DNA of 64,000 nt, from assembly GCF_022458985.1 (NCBI RefSeq), contig NC_061770.1:2233001-2297000 (forward strand), written 5' to 3'. The stretch comes from Mugil cephalus. Taxonomy: Eukaryota > Chordata > Actinopteri > Mugiliformes > Mugilidae. The notes under the pieces were generated by a model that did no database searches, was not told the origin of the DNA, and saw only the letters and a list, made by a program, of their open reading frames with translations. Below, one piece after another: positions 51,331 to 63,919 of the stretch. The position numbers were made by a program, and so were the translations under genes. Numbering within the stretch: the stretch's first letter is position 1; the number at the start of each line of letters is the position of its first letter.

Positions 51331-51949
51331 CTAAAATAAAACAAGATGGACAACCTTTTTGGATGAAGTCCCTAGATGAAGTCGCTAGAAAATCTTGGGT
51401 GGGTCTTCGAGTGAATAATCTCTAACTTTTTGGTTTTAATACATTCAAGAAGAACACAGTTAGCAACCCTTGTGCTTGTGACAGTTGGCAGTCATACAAT
51501 ACTTTGAAACTGACTCAGCTCGTTGGAATCCAGCATCATCTATTTTTCCAAAAACAACTGTGTGTGTTACTGGGATATAATTTGCAGAGCCTAGAAAATA
51601 ATTATATTACAGTAACAGTACACCATCTTATTACTTCATTCTGCAGCGATTTCAGAAATGGAATATAAGCCAATGAAAGCAGGCCACACATGTCCCACCA
51701 CAAAAGCAAAAGTAATAATGTTTATAAAAGGCTTACAAGGAAGGGACAAAGATTCTAGATTCGAGAATCATTTATTGTCATCACAATTATGAGTGATAGC
51801 TCCTGGCTAAAGAAGCTCAACTGAAGAATAGGAACTATATAACACAATAAAATAAAAAAGACAGTTGTTCTGACATATACATATATTATTTAATAACATT
51901 TGATAAAATGAGGAAGTGAGCACATGACGGATGGCAGTAAAACACCGTT

Positions 51950-52159
51950 GTAATCATAATGTTAATGGCAACGGTGTCAACGTAGCTCAACGGCCACACT
52001 CCGTGAGAATTCTGAACTCTGCGACTTGCCGTAGAAAGGTTGCAGCTGCTGTAGTTTTATGTTTTCAAAGAAACCCTTCTGTCTGACGAGATGACAGCTT
52101 GCGCTTACTTTAGAATGTTGTCAAAGTAGTCTGGTGGTGTCTGTCATCGTGACGGGAGG
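51950..52159 (+). promoter_or_regulatory. Probable atp13a2 promoter and leader
   Basis: CpG frequency rises compared with the AT-rich flanks (aacggtgtcaacgtagctc, catcgtgacggg). The stretch ends in an ATG with A at -3 and G at +4, followed four codons later by a consensus donor (gtaagt). No TATA box is obvious. Confidence 0.45.
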
Positions 52160-55100
52160 ATGGACAGGCGTGGTAAGTACGCGTGAATGGCGTTGAGGGA
52201 ACGTTTAATCCAGGAATCGTTCAGGGAGGCGTTTTTGCTAACTGTTAGCTCCGCGCTGAAGACAGCTGATAAATGTTGGCTGACTGCAGGTTTTATTCAT
52301 TTTATGCAGACAATGGGTTTATTGCAACAACGGGCACAAGAATCTGCTCCTAGCTCGGCTAGAACATTTCTCTGACTTTCCTTACCCTAAGTAGCCTAAA
52401 CTCAACAATCTCCAGTAATTATGTGCAACCCTAATAATGAAGAAGCACTAAAGCAGAAATATTAGTTAATATCAGATCACCAACTACAAACAAACAAGTA
52501 AAGTATCTAAAAGCAAATCTAAAAGAATGTGCATGTACTCCCTGTTCCTGCGTGGTTTTTCTTCGTGTGCTCCCTACATGCACGTTCATTTGTGACAGCT
52601 GGAAATGGCTTCGCTAGGCTCCAGCCCCCAGCCCCCGTTTAGGATGAGTTGTTACAGACAATGAATGAATGAATGAACAGCAAAAACGTGAGCCAGCAAA
52701 ACAAAATAAGAAACTGTTATCTGTTGAATGCATTTAATTTTGTCAGTAAGTGTGAGAATAGACACTCTTTGACACATGTCTAAAGAGTTACATTCTGAAT
52801 GATGTTTACTGAGTGTCCATTTAAGCAATTGGTTTGACATCTCAGATCAGAACAGTTTTAGTCAAGTTGACTACTATGTCAGCATAGTCAGAGTCTCTCT
52901 ATTCTGCTTGCTGCACTCACCTGCTCTCAGTTCCTCAATCAGCTCACCTTCCCCTTTGCTAATTGGTGCAATCTCTCTCTCACTTCCTGTCTTGTTTTAT
53001 TGAACCCCCTGTAGATGTCTGGTCACTGTGTGCGTATGTATATCTGTCTGTCTGATTGTTGTATGTAAACCAGCTTTTTGTTTCTTTTGCCTGCCTCCTG
53101 TTTCATACGTTTGGCTCCCCTCTGATTTAATCTCTCACAGAGCTGCTTCTACTTCCTGATTTGTACTGATCTGCTAGTAATATTGCTGCCATGTCGCTCC
53201 AACAAAGTTGCAAACACTGACTTAACAGAATAGGGAGGTTGTGGGGTGTTTTTTTGTTTTTTTTTGCATCCTCAGCTCAGATGACTGTCTGGTGTCTGTC
53301 TTGTCACACATGACATTTCTTGTTCTTGACACTGCACAAAAATAAAGCCGGGATTTTCTTAAATTTGTCCACAACTTCTCAGTAGACAATGCAGGATCTA
53401 TGAGGTCATACTTTGTCCATGTGACTGTGATTCAAGCTTGTGCAGTACTTTTGAACAATTTCATTTTCTAGTCATTTATTGTGTCTTGCTATTATTCTTA
53501 CTATTTTTGTTTAATGCCTGTTGAGCACTTGTAAGAAAGCAGTAAAGAGCATTTTTTTCTCTGTGGGGAAGTATTATGTTATTCATTAGAAGCTCTCCTC
53601 CCTTACAAATTTAGATGGCCCCTTGAACACAGTTAGTGATTGATATCTGAGACAATAATATACAGTATATCTATCAAAAGCTTAGAATTCCTGTGGGTGT
53701 AGAGTCAGTCTTTTTGGGTGGGGTATGTGAATGAATTGGTTACTCGATACCAACTGGAATTCAACACCACTTCAGCCATTAAGTAGGTGCAGCGGTAGCT
53801 TTATGTCACCAAGATATGTCTACAAACAGTTCATTCCAAATACCCTACACCACACACCAAACCATCTGTATTGATTGGAATCTCTAAATCTACAAAAGCT
53901 GGGTGGGTTGGCCTAATTACAACAAAGCATGTGATTTGGCAAACTAACTGAACTGTGCTGAACTTCCTCATGATTATACTAGCACGTAAAGAGATGATTC
54001 AGTACTTTCTGGTTCTCCTATCAGTGTAGAAGCAACTATTCCAGCACACGACACAAGTACTGCTTGGGTACTCTTACTTGCCAATTCATTAGGTACATTA
54101 GTGAAAAGTCTTCACTAGTGTCTTGTATTTGTGAAGGATGTGGTATTCAGCATTTTTTTAAAAATAGCTGAGTAGTAGTTTCTGTTGTGTTTTCATGTAG
54201 TACGGGTTTGTGTTTTTTTGACAGCCCTGTTTAGTCAGTGGGCCAGGCTAAATTGTTTTGAGCTTAATGCAGTCCAGTTTGACAGCACTGCAAATGACCA
54301 TACAGTTAAATTACAAAAGGATTGACAGATGTATCTGGAAGATTTTGACATCTGATTTCAAAGCTCAGTCACAGAATTATCCTTAAAATATCTACAAATG
54401 TATATTTAAAATAGTTTACAGTAGTCCTTTTATTCTTGATATAACACTTGCCAACATGCAACATCCATATCTGGCAAGCTGTGTTCTCTGCCTCCTCCAG
54501 AAATGACTATACACTTGAATTACCGCTTTTCTGACGCTGTTTCAGTACGAACATTATAACAGTCATGAGGTTAAGATTTAGTGTGGAACTGCTTTTATTG
54601 GAACACATTTATTTTCGCCAGTTGACTAATGTCTTGGCAAGGGAGGGCACATTGATAACCTCTGTAATCTCTCAGACTTAGACCTTCATTTAGACATATT
54701 TAATGATTCACAAGGGAATTTACTAGGTCATAGTAGCTTAGTTGCAGATAAAAGAAACACTCTTAAGAACCACAAGTAAAAAGAAAGATAGAATAAAACA
54801 GAATAAGATTAAAATAAAAAAAATAATGGTACAATCAAGTAAAATAAACACACAAAATAGAGATGGAAGAATATACACGCTATACATAGGTGTTATGTGT
54901 AAGGTGCAATAGTGTCAATTAACGTTAATAACACTGGGTTACATATTGCAGAAAGGTGAGTTTTTTGTTTTTTTTACAGCTGGATAGAGTACGGTATGAA
55001 AGTAGGTCCTGTGGGATTCACTGTGGGAAGGGGACTGAATCAGTCTGCTGTAGAATGAGCCCCACTGTCCCTCTATGTTTGGTGTAGTGGATGAGATTAG

Positions 55101-58100
55101 ATTAGATTAGATTAGATAGACAGTTTAAATGTTGACTTAATTTAACTAGTTTAAATGTTGTATTTGGTGCTTTGAATAGACTGTAAGGATATTAACAATT
55201 ATCAGACATTTACTGATTATTAATTTGAGTCAAAATGTTGAGATATCTGTCTGTCTTCCTGTTGCGTTTGGTGTTGTCATATTTGTGATAGTGTGATTAT
55301 TATTTCCCGTGGTAGGATTTGCAGTTAAGTAGGAAATCAGATAGGGTTATAAAATGTGCATAGTTTGATGTGTGCAGCCACAGTGATGTTGCGGTGGTGC
55401 AGGACCGCGTCCCATTCCTCTCTGGCTGGTTCAACCAGTCAGGTATCAAGCGCTCCTGGCGGCGCACGGCCGATAAAAGACGCAGCAGCAAGGCAATATT
55501 CACTGGTATACACCGACTGAAAAACCTGCCATTCAGCGAAACGTACATTTTATTCTCGCGGTGTCGAGTTGACGGTAAGCTCCGTTTCTTCCTCGAAGGT
55601 GTTGTAACTTTTAGAAAACTGGATTTGTGTCGATATTCTCAAAGTCTTTTGGAAGCGGAAGTGTTTTTTTAACGTCCTCTTCGTTATTGTACGTTCTATT
55701 TTTACCGATTTTACTGGTTTATAGCAGGCATGCACTAATACTTTATGAGGCTTTTTAGTTTCTTCCTTGGCTCTAAAAGTTAATGTTTATGTCGGAGCTC
55801 AAAGTGATCGCTCTTGCTAAGGTGCCTTTTTATTGCGAAAGGTGACAGTGGATTGCCGCTCTGTCTTCGCTCTGTTTTCTTACACTTTAATTGCGTTTGT
55901 GTCGGGGTTGTTTCGTACTGTGCGACCTTTTAAAGGACGAATAGTTGCAAGTCAGTGAATTAAAATGGGGGGACATAAAGAGCGTTTAACCATACTAACC
56001 CAGACTGTCACTGAAGAGATGTAAAATGTACCCTCCTCATACTTTACAAGGTAGGCTGTACATTTGTGTGTAGAAAGGTAGATTATTGTGTCTGACGTTT
56101 ACACACAAAACCATGCTGTTTTCCCCATCACTGAGTTTATTAAAATAATATGTAGTTTGAAGTTAAAACCAGAGGTGTGTTTGGTTAATGTATTGACTTT
56201 GAAGGTGTGTTGCAGTACGTGGCTGGGTTTATTGCCACTACATTAAAACCACCTGCCTTATTTGACAGTATGCGTCCTTCCGAAGGTGCCTTGTGGTCTC
56301 GGGCACTAAATTAGCAGTAGGACTTGAGGTCTCCCTAAAGAATATTGACCAGAGCCTCATAATGCCTCCACCAGCTTACCTTTTTAACCCTACAATATCC
56401 TGCTGTCATCTTTCCCCCCATAAGGCTACCTACATGTATACAAAATAAGTTATTTAGTTCTACATTACCATTGTAACACGTCTCACTGCTCCATGAACAG
56501 AGCTTCACAGCTCTGTTCATGGAGCTGGTGACCTCCTATCATATCAGCATTAAGCTTTCTAATAGTTTGTGCCACAGTGACTCCTCTATGAGATTTAGGA
56601 TGTGCTTTGATCCTCTGTCATCTAGCCATCACAGTTTGGCCCCTATCAAAGTCAGGATGTTATGTTTGTCCATTTTGTCGTCCTTCAAATACATCAACTT
56701 TATAAACTAGTTGACTGCCTGATATAGCCTGAGAGGTGCCATTGCCACAAAATAATACTGTTGTTCACTTATGTGTTCAATGCAGTTGTTGATCTGTGTA
56801 AATGTTACAGCAGTATTTGTTCATAGGCAGTGTGGTGGACCTGCAGAGCAGACTCCCCTCACCCAGTCCACAAGACCCCCTGCTCTGCCCTGACTCACAC
56901 ATGGTAAGACACACATGGCTCCTGAGTGTTTCTGTTGAACTGACACTGTCCACCACTGTACAACAAACAAAAGGATTTGTTTGTTGTAATGACAGTAAGT
57001 AAGATGTAGACATGAGGAGGAATGAGGACAAACAGGAGCCAGATAGGTAGTTTTCTTGATGTGGTGACTGACACCTGTCACCCGTAGATCTAGAACTTGG
57101 TCACTTTACCGTGTGTATGTATATATAGATATAGAGAGAGGAACCAGTGGTTTTGATTATTTAGTTTCAGTTTTGCAGTTGAAGGCAAATCCAACCCCAC
57201 AATCACGTTGGCCTTCTGACTGCGGCTCTTTATCATGTGTAGTAGGAACTAGTAAGTTAACCAGATTTATTAAAATGAGAGTCTGTTTGAATGTGAAGAT
57301 AAACCTGTTTTTCTCTCTGCCCCACCAGGATGTTCAGGGGTATAAGTGGGTGCGCTGGCGGGTGTGGTTGTGTCGTCTGGCTGCCGTGCTGTCCTTGGGT
57401 CTCCTCCTGATTGTGTTTCACTGGCGTCCACGGCTTGCTGTTCTCGCCCGCTGCTGCTCCTGTCCTCTGGCTTTGGCAGATATTCTGCTGCTAAGAGTGA
57501 GTAAATGAATCCATTGCTATTCAGAATTTAAATCACCTTGACATGGGGTCTTATCACTGACAATGAATTTCTCTTGGCATTGCAAGGATTATCCCTGAAC
57601 TTCCTAACAATATACTCCACATACACATTTTATGTCCTATGAAACTTACAGGGCTATATTTAGGCTGGTTAGATCAATCAGTCACATATATTATAAAACC
57701 TTTGGAAAAAAAAACTTCTATATTACTTTTAATTTACAGTACTGTATTTTCCAAATGACTAGAAATGAATGGCTTGTTTTGCAATATTATTTAGAAATTT
57801 AGCTAAAACTTGACTTCCTAATCAAGTTAATATTGTGTAGGTCTCCCTTGTGCCTCCAAAACAGTTGTGACTCATCAGAGAATGGACGTGAGTCCTCTGA
57901 GGGTGTCCTGTGGTGTCTGGTAACAGGACGTTGTTAGTGGGTTTCTTTGGGTCCTGTGGGTTGATGGGAAGGTCCTCTGTGGATCATCCCACTGATACTT
58001 TATCAGTTTGGGATCTAGTGAATTTAGAGGCCAGGTAAACACGTTGTGCTGTTCTTTATGTGTTTTTTTGAGTTATTCCTGTGTCTGTGTCTCAAGGAGT

Positions 58101-61100
58101 GTCATTGTTATGTGTTGGGGGCTACATGACTAAGTAACATCCACATGAATGGCAGGGCCAAAGGTTTCCCAGCAGAACACTGTATTGTCAAGATGTTATT
58201 TACTTCACCTGTCAGTGGTCTTAATGTTATGCTTCATAGATGTCTATTATTCAAGCTTCCCCTTCCCCATCTGTAACTGTAGGTTAATAATTAATATTCT
58301 TGATCACACTTTGACCCACTTTTCAGATATTACAGATGCATTTGTATGTATGTGGTCTTTTGCTTCAGGACAGTTTTGGCCAGCAGCATGTGGTGGAGGT
58401 CCACACGGAGGAGATGGAGGAAGGCAGGTGAGCTCCATGTCTGTTCTGTCAGTGTATCCTTTTGTCAGCACTATTCACATACTTGAAGTCATTTGCACTC
58501 ACAAACTTGGGCCACTGTTCTCTGTTTTATATGTGTAGCAGACAAAATGTGATCCATATCAGATACATACCCATGCACTTATCCCACCACAATTTGCTCT
58601 GTTCAGTCAGACTTTGTGTTAGAGAGGTGACAGACTGGTGTGGATATGTGCCTTCTCACATACAGCTCTCCCTATGGATTTCTAGAAAAGTTGCAGTGCA
58701 TTTGTGGAAACTGCTTTAGACAAGAGAAAGGGATGTGTGTTTTCAGCTCTGCTGAGTGGGTTGTTTTTTTCCAGTTTGGAGTTTCTGGGACAGCAGGAGG
58801 ATGCTGATTGGAGAGATACAGTTAAGCTGTACAAGGATGAGGTAAGAAAGGGGTGAACTGTGGGGAGGATTTTTCTTTTTTTTTTTGGAAGAATGATGTG
58901 CTGAGTGATATCCCTCGCAAGTCTGAAAGTGGCATTTACTGTTACAGAAAACGCTGCTGCGCTACTACATGTTTGAAGGGCTGCGCTACATCTGGCTGGA
59001 CAGGAAAGGAGCTTTCTGTCGTGTTAGGTACAGTAACAGGAAAACTTGAAAGCAATACTAGACCAATGAGAAGATTAGTTAATTGATATATTCATTTTTT
59101 TTTTAAAAAAACTCATCTTTAGTGTCCTCAATGAGGACTGGACTTGCAGAGACCTGCATGGCTTCCAGAATGGCCTAAGTCCCCTGGAGCAGAGCCTGAG
59201 GTAGGAAATGCTTTATACATTGAAAAATAAACAGATCATTTAATCTCAGAGGAAACTGCAGTAATTCATGACATGAATTCTTTCAGGAGACGCATGTATG
59301 GGACCAACCTTATTGACGTGCCTGTGAAGCCTTACACAAAGCTGCTGTATGAGGAGGTGAGATAACAGATTACATTTATATTCATTTTCTTCCATAATAA
59401 CGTCTTAAACATTAAATGTTTTTTCTCTCTTGTTCTGTCTCGTTAGGTGCTCAACCCATTCTATGTGTTCCAAGTGTTCAGCATCATCCTGTGGACGATT
59501 GATAACTACTATATTTACGCCTTATGTATATTTATTATCTCAATCATCTCCATCATTGTCTCACTTTATGAGACCCGCAAGGTGAGCCTGTAGTGGGTAC
59601 TGGTAGTTTGGTTTGCCTGTGGATATGGATGACAACAAGAGGACATAAACTTTATTTGATGTCACTCCACAGCAAAGCGTCACTCTTCGTGACATGGCTC
59701 GCTTGGTCACGGATGTCACAATACGTAGAAACTCAGGAGGTGAGTTTTTGTTGATGTTTTTCTATCAAACTGTACAAATTTTTAATGGAGTCCTTAAATA
59801 ATCTATTTCATTTTAAGCTGGAAGAGGTATGGAGGTCAAAGCCAAAAGCATCATTATCATAAGTAAATACATTACTGTAAGAAATGTGTTTACTTTTTAA
59901 TATCTATATCTATATATATCACACACACACACACACACTCACACATATATTTAATAATTTTTTGGTGCTTTTAACGGTTAAACCAGACATCGTATACAGC
60001 AGCATGATTTATGAGTGAGAAACCACTTTGGACTAGCTTGAATTTAGGATTTTGGGATTGATAACACTAATTTTAACAGTCAGAAACATTAAAGGATTTT
60101 TTTTTTTTAATTTGTTAATAGATACTGAATGTAACCAGGTGCTGTTTGCAGTGGAAGCCAATAATAGCTGCTGTGTGTTCTGAGTTATTTCTCAGCTTCC
60201 TCTTTGATACATTTGTCTTCAAGAGGGAGATTTGGTTTGCCAAAATATACAGCAAAGTCAGGTGTTGAAATTAAAGGTGCCACGTGGAGTTTCCATTATC
60301 AAGTTGTGCTAGAGAGCAGTGTTTGCAAACTGGTCACAGTTACAAAAATAACAGTGAAGAAATGGACTGCAAGCAAGTAGACAGTCTGTTGTTCATGTCT
60401 TTGACAAAGTCAGCTTTACCAGTGTTCTCTGATGAACGACAACATGTTTGTTTGGCTTCACGAGACGCAAAAGTAAGCAACACTAAATGTGAACCAGAAA
60501 AAAAAAACTCCACAAGGGAGACATGCAGAACTTGTGCATATAGAGAGGAATTTGGGACTGATGACTGGGGTTAAGAGGGCAAACAATATTTACAAAGTAA
60601 GTGGAAAATAAGATGAGTGACGTGGACGGTTGCAGGAGCAAAGAATTATTTATCTTTAAGGAAACTGCAAGTTTGAAGTGTAAAGTGTGTGAAGTTTTTC
60701 ATTACTGTAGTTAAGAAAGTGTGCCAGTAGAGTAAATCCACTTCAGTCAAGTCATTTTGCATTAAACCCCAAACTCTCCACCTGGACAGTCACTCTTGGG
60801 TGTTTGTTTTCTCAGCGGAGGAACGCGTGAGTTCTGTGGAACTGGTCCCTGGAGACTGTCTGATCATCCCTCAGGAAGGTCTGCTGCTGCCCTGTGATGC
60901 TGCCCTACTGGCTGGGGAGTGTCTCGTCAATGAGAGCATGCTCACAGGTAAACAACAGTTCTCAATAGTTCCAACAGGCGAGCACTCAACCAGATAGTGG
61001 ATTTGTCTTAACAACACTCTTTATTAGTAGAAAATTGCTGCGTCTTTTTATTTAGGATTTTATTTTCAACCCTTCAAAGCCTGGATTTCGTCCAATTACA

Positions 61101-63919
61101 CTTGTCCAAACTGGACATCAGATGTGGTCTGCATGTTTTATATTTGATCCTGTGGTAAATGCAGGCCTCGAGTCAACATGAATTACTTCACATCACAAAT
61201 CCAAACGATCTTTTGTGATTCTGCAAGCTGCCTCTCTGAAGGAGAATCAGTTTACTAACCAGTTCTTGTTAATTCTGTGTCCAGGTGAGAGTGTCCCGGT
61301 ACTGAAGACCCCTCTGTCAGCTGTTGACACAAAGTACAGCTCAGAGACTGAACGCAGACACACCCTTTTCTGTGGTACCCATATTATTCAAGCCAAAGGT
61401 GGGAACCCTGGAGGCGGCGGTGCTCTTGCAGTGGTCACAAGTACCGGTGAGCAGACAAACTGATAATGTGGCCTTCAGCAACTTTAAACTTTTTAAACTT
61501 AGACTTTTGAGGCAAAAATCTGTCTCAGGTCCATTTGTGTGGACAAACCTTCATGTTAGCTTGTGTTAATTGTCTAAGTCAAAAGAGTTGTCCTGTCTAT
61601 CTCTTATTCACAGGGTTTTTCACAGCTAAAGGAAACCTGGTCAGCTCCATTTTGTACCCTCAACCAATCAACTTCCGCTTTTACCAAGATGCTGGCAAGT
61701 TCCTGCTCATCCTCGGTTTTGTTGGTAAGAGCTCTAACAGTGCATTCACTTTCAAGAATGTACAGTGAAACTAAAGGTATCTTAATGTTCAAGTTAACTA
61801 CTCAGATTTTACGTTATTCCTTTTTTGACTAATAATAATTTGTTTTTCAATATTAATTTTCATTCTGCAGCTTTCATTGGCTCCATTTACGTTTTTGTGG
61901 TCCTCTATAGATCAAATGTAAGTGCAACCTACAATTAACATATTTTCTGGCCCGTCTTCGTTAAATGAATGAATTAAAGTGCCGTCAGTGACCTGTAGCT
62001 GGTCTGTGTACTATATCCAGGCGACCTGGATGCAGTTGATTATTAGAAGCCTGGATATCGTGACCATCGCAGTTCCTCCCGCCCTTCCTGCTGCCATTAC
62101 CACAGGCACTATCTACGCTCAGCGCAGGTTGAAGAGTCAGGGTATCTTCTGCATTAGTCCCCCACGCATCAACATCTGCAGCAAGATCTCAGTCTTTTGC
62201 TTTGACAAGGTGAGGGAGGAACCTATATATAGACAGACATTTACTGTTTATCCAGAGAAGAGTTATGACTGCTTTACATGTTGATGAATCAGTGTACCGA
62301 ATCAGTGTACCGGTGCATTTGGTTTCCCAGACAGGAACTCTGACGGAGGATGGTCTGGATGTGTGGGGAGTGATGGAGGGGGGGCCTGCCGGGTTCTCGG
62401 AGCTGGTCCCAGACCCCAGACTCCTACCTGCAGGGCCCATGCTATCTGGACTGGCCTGCTGTCACACTGTCGCAATGCTGCGAGGTGAGCCGCTCGGAGA
62501 CCCTTTAGAGCTCAAGATGATGGAGTCCACTGGCTGGGTATGAACTTTATTTTATTCATTTAAAAGAACTTGAATCTGCATTATATGATCTTATTTTCAA
62601 TATTAATCAGTATGTTCCTTACATTATATAGTGATTCTACCTTTCTTACTCGACATAACATAAAGACATAACATTTTATTGTTGAATCACGACACTAAAA
62701 TGTAAATATATTTCAATAATATTTCCTGTTCTTTTAAAATTGAGCTGGAAGGATTATAAATCATAAATACTCTGATCATAAGTGTTATTTTCTTATTTCA
62801 AGTCTAGTAAGAACTGTATTTCAAAACAAAAGTCTCCTCCACTTTTATTATAAACACTCTACACATCTTCAGAAATTCAGAATAACTTCTATTTTAAATT
62901 AAATAATAAAGAGATTATCAGACTGCACAGATTATATGGCTGAGTAGCACAGTAAGAGATGAATGCATGCAAATGGTTGGAGGGTTTCCCAGGCCACTAA
63001 ACGAGTGCTGTAAGTCCAGATCCGGATAATTTCATGTCAGGACCTGAACATTGGTCCTCCCTTTAGTGACCTGTGTTCTAACCTTTGATGCAGCAGTACA
63101 CAAAAAAGAAGTAAAGCAGCCACAGTCACCTATCTACAGTATAGATAACATATGGTATGGAACAAGTAACAGTGTTATTGTAAATGTGAAAGCAGGTTTT
63201 TTAATTCAAATAAAATAAGGATTTAAAAGTTTCCTTCTCATTCACTGTTGCTGAAAGAACAACTTAAAACAATGTTTGTGTTTATCAGTATTTTTATGTT
63301 GTTTTTAACTTTTTAGGCTCTCCAGGAGCCAGATGGAGATGGAAATGGGCTGAATGTTGAGTTTGGAGGCCACAGGGTTTTGGCTGTAATGAGACCTCCT
63401 ACTCAAAGCAATGTGAGTGTCTCTCCAGCACTCACACATCTTGATCAATAGGCCTTATTAAAGTGACAGTGCTATAATGATGGTAATGCTGTTGTTTATT
63501 GTCTGTTAATCTAACTTAGACTTTATTCCAAGGGCCCCACTTGATGCCAATAACTGTTTTATTCTCTTTCTGGTGAAAAATGCAAATGAAAAATGAACTC
63601 CTCAACTAAAGCACATATGAGGACAAGGGAACCTCAGTGTTACTGTTTTTAGTATGTTCTAGCCGTGTTTATTGTGTCTTTGCTATGTTCCCTGGATAAT
63701 TTTAAAAATTGTCTATCTGTCTGGACTTATGCATTTATTCTTCTCTTTCATTTTCCTCTTAGTCCACAAGCGAGGCAGTGGCCATTGTGAGGAGGTTTCC
63801 TTTCTCCTCAGCCCTGCAGAGGATGAGTGTGGTGACGGTGGCCTACAGGGGAAGCTCAGCTACTGCCTTCATCAAAGGAGCCCCAGAGATGGTGGCAAGC
63901 CTCTGTCGTGCAGAAACAG
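52160..63919 (+). CDS. atp13a2: ATP13A2 (PARK9), P5B-type transport ATPase, 5' half (partial, runs off right edge)
   Basis: Lysosomal polyamine exporter of the P5B family; human loss causes Kufor-Rakeb parkinsonism (family knowledge). Exons: 52160-52172 (probable), 56827-56903, 57329-57496, 58369-58427, 58775-58841, 58948-59027, 59123-59200, 59287-59356, 59447-59581, 59673-59739, 60816-60947, 61285-61446, 61614-61724, 61871-61917, 62021-62209, 62331-62537, 63317-63412, 63763-63919. This gives 638 residues, all in phase. Seen: N-terminal hydrophobic segment in [20 protein letters not shown], first transport helices in exon 59447-59581, A-domain TGES (315-318), P5B signature PPALPAA (441-447), phosphorylation motif DKTGT (D484, split by an intron), and N-domain [10 protein letters not shown] and [16 protein letters not shown] and PVKPYTKLL favour ATP13A2 over ATP13A3/4/5. 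The start is uncertain: an ATG exon at 56026-56050 is also phase-compatible. Confidence 0.93.
52530..52680 (+). repeat. Teleost interspersed repeat tail ending in (GAAT)n
   Basis: Order of words: ctgcgtggtttttcttcg, ggctccagcccccagcccc, gaatgaatgaatgaa. This matches the common fish repeat tail also present at 17770-17915, with its terminal short tandem repeat. Confidence 0.45.
54700..55090 (+). repeat. Interspersed teleost repeat, unclassified
   Basis: Runs from cacaagggaatttactagg through A-rich text to gggaaggggactgaatcagt and agaatgagccccactgtccc. It resembles an abundant fish repeat of similar layout. Ends and class are not resolved. Confidence 0.4.
55390..55580 (+). promoter_or_regulatory. 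CpG-rich block, possible alternative first exon of atp13a2
   Basis: Locally GC-rich (ctcctggcggcgcacggccg) with a TATA-like gataaaagacg and a good donor (gacg, then gtaagc) at 55574/55575. No ATG in the frame that would join exon 2 lies inside it, so it would be a non-coding leader. Transcription here is inferred. Confidence 0.3.
56026..56050 (+). other. atp13a2: Alternative atp13a2 first coding exon candidate
   Basis: An ATG followed by seven further codons and one base, then a good donor (caag, then gtaggc). The leftover base completes Gly with the GC that opens the exon at 56827, so the frame is kept. The Kozak context is weaker than at 52160 (T at +4). Either or both starts may be used. 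Confidence 0.3.
56488..56525. repeat. Perfect inverted repeat, 17-bp stem, 4-nt loop
   Basis: 56488-56504 (gctccatgaacagagct) is the exact reverse complement of 56509-56525, with loop tcac. It sits at the edge of the Tc1-like fragment that follows. Confidence 0.92.
56505..56770 (-). mobile_element. Decayed Tc1-like transposon fragment in atp13a2 intron 1
   Basis: On the plus strand, tttgtgccacagtgactcct, tctagccatcacagtttggc and cctatcaaagtcaggatgtt are the reversed N-terminal half of the transposase gene in the fish Tc1-like family that also left pieces at 46905-47299 and 57827-58240. It is broken and without open frame. Confidence 0.7.
57827..58240 (-). mobile_element. Internally deleted Tc1-like element in atp13a2 intron 3
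   Basis: It starts with attgtgtaggtctcccttg and ends with cacctgtcagtggtcttaat, both characteristic edge regions of the same fish family. Between lie the reversed C-terminal transposase text (tttgggatctagtgaattta, aggccaggtaaacac) and aagtaacatccacatgaatg. The middle is deleted. Confidence 0.75.
59740..60815. other. atp13a2 intron 10
   Basis: 1.1 kb with a (TA)n/(CA)n microsatellite at 59919-59950 and a T-run near 60095-60108. No gene is seen. Confidence 0.5.
59919..59950 (+). repeat. (CA)n microsatellite
   Basis: About ten CA units preceded by TATATC-type units, in an atp13a2 intron. Confidence 0.92.
62538..63316. other. atp13a2 intron 16
   Basis: 0.8 kb of AT-rich DNA between the phosphorylation-domain exon and the next exon. 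No feature is recognised. Confidence 0.5.

Larger units (their letters stand above)
49630..51950. other. Intergenic region between sdhb and atp13a2
   Basis: No gene is supported. Repeat-like segments lie at 50640-50750 (teleost repeat tail) and 51165-51330. A 117-codon open frame at 50162-50515 shows no family resemblance. Confidence 0.45.
52173..56826. other. atp13a2 intron 1 (if the 52160 start is right)
   Basis: Contains fish repeat fragments (52530-52680, 54700-55090), a small (GATTA)n run at 55093-55120, a CpG-rich block at 55390-55580 that could be an alternative first exon, a phase-compatible short ATG exon at 56026-56050, a 17-bp hairpin at 56488-56525 and a Tc1-like fragment at 56505-56770. 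Confidence 0.45.

Noticed and set aside
55368-55430. ATG at 55368 as the atp13a2 start
   Set aside because: Its frame ends at a TGA before the donor at 55574 and does not join exon 2 in phase.
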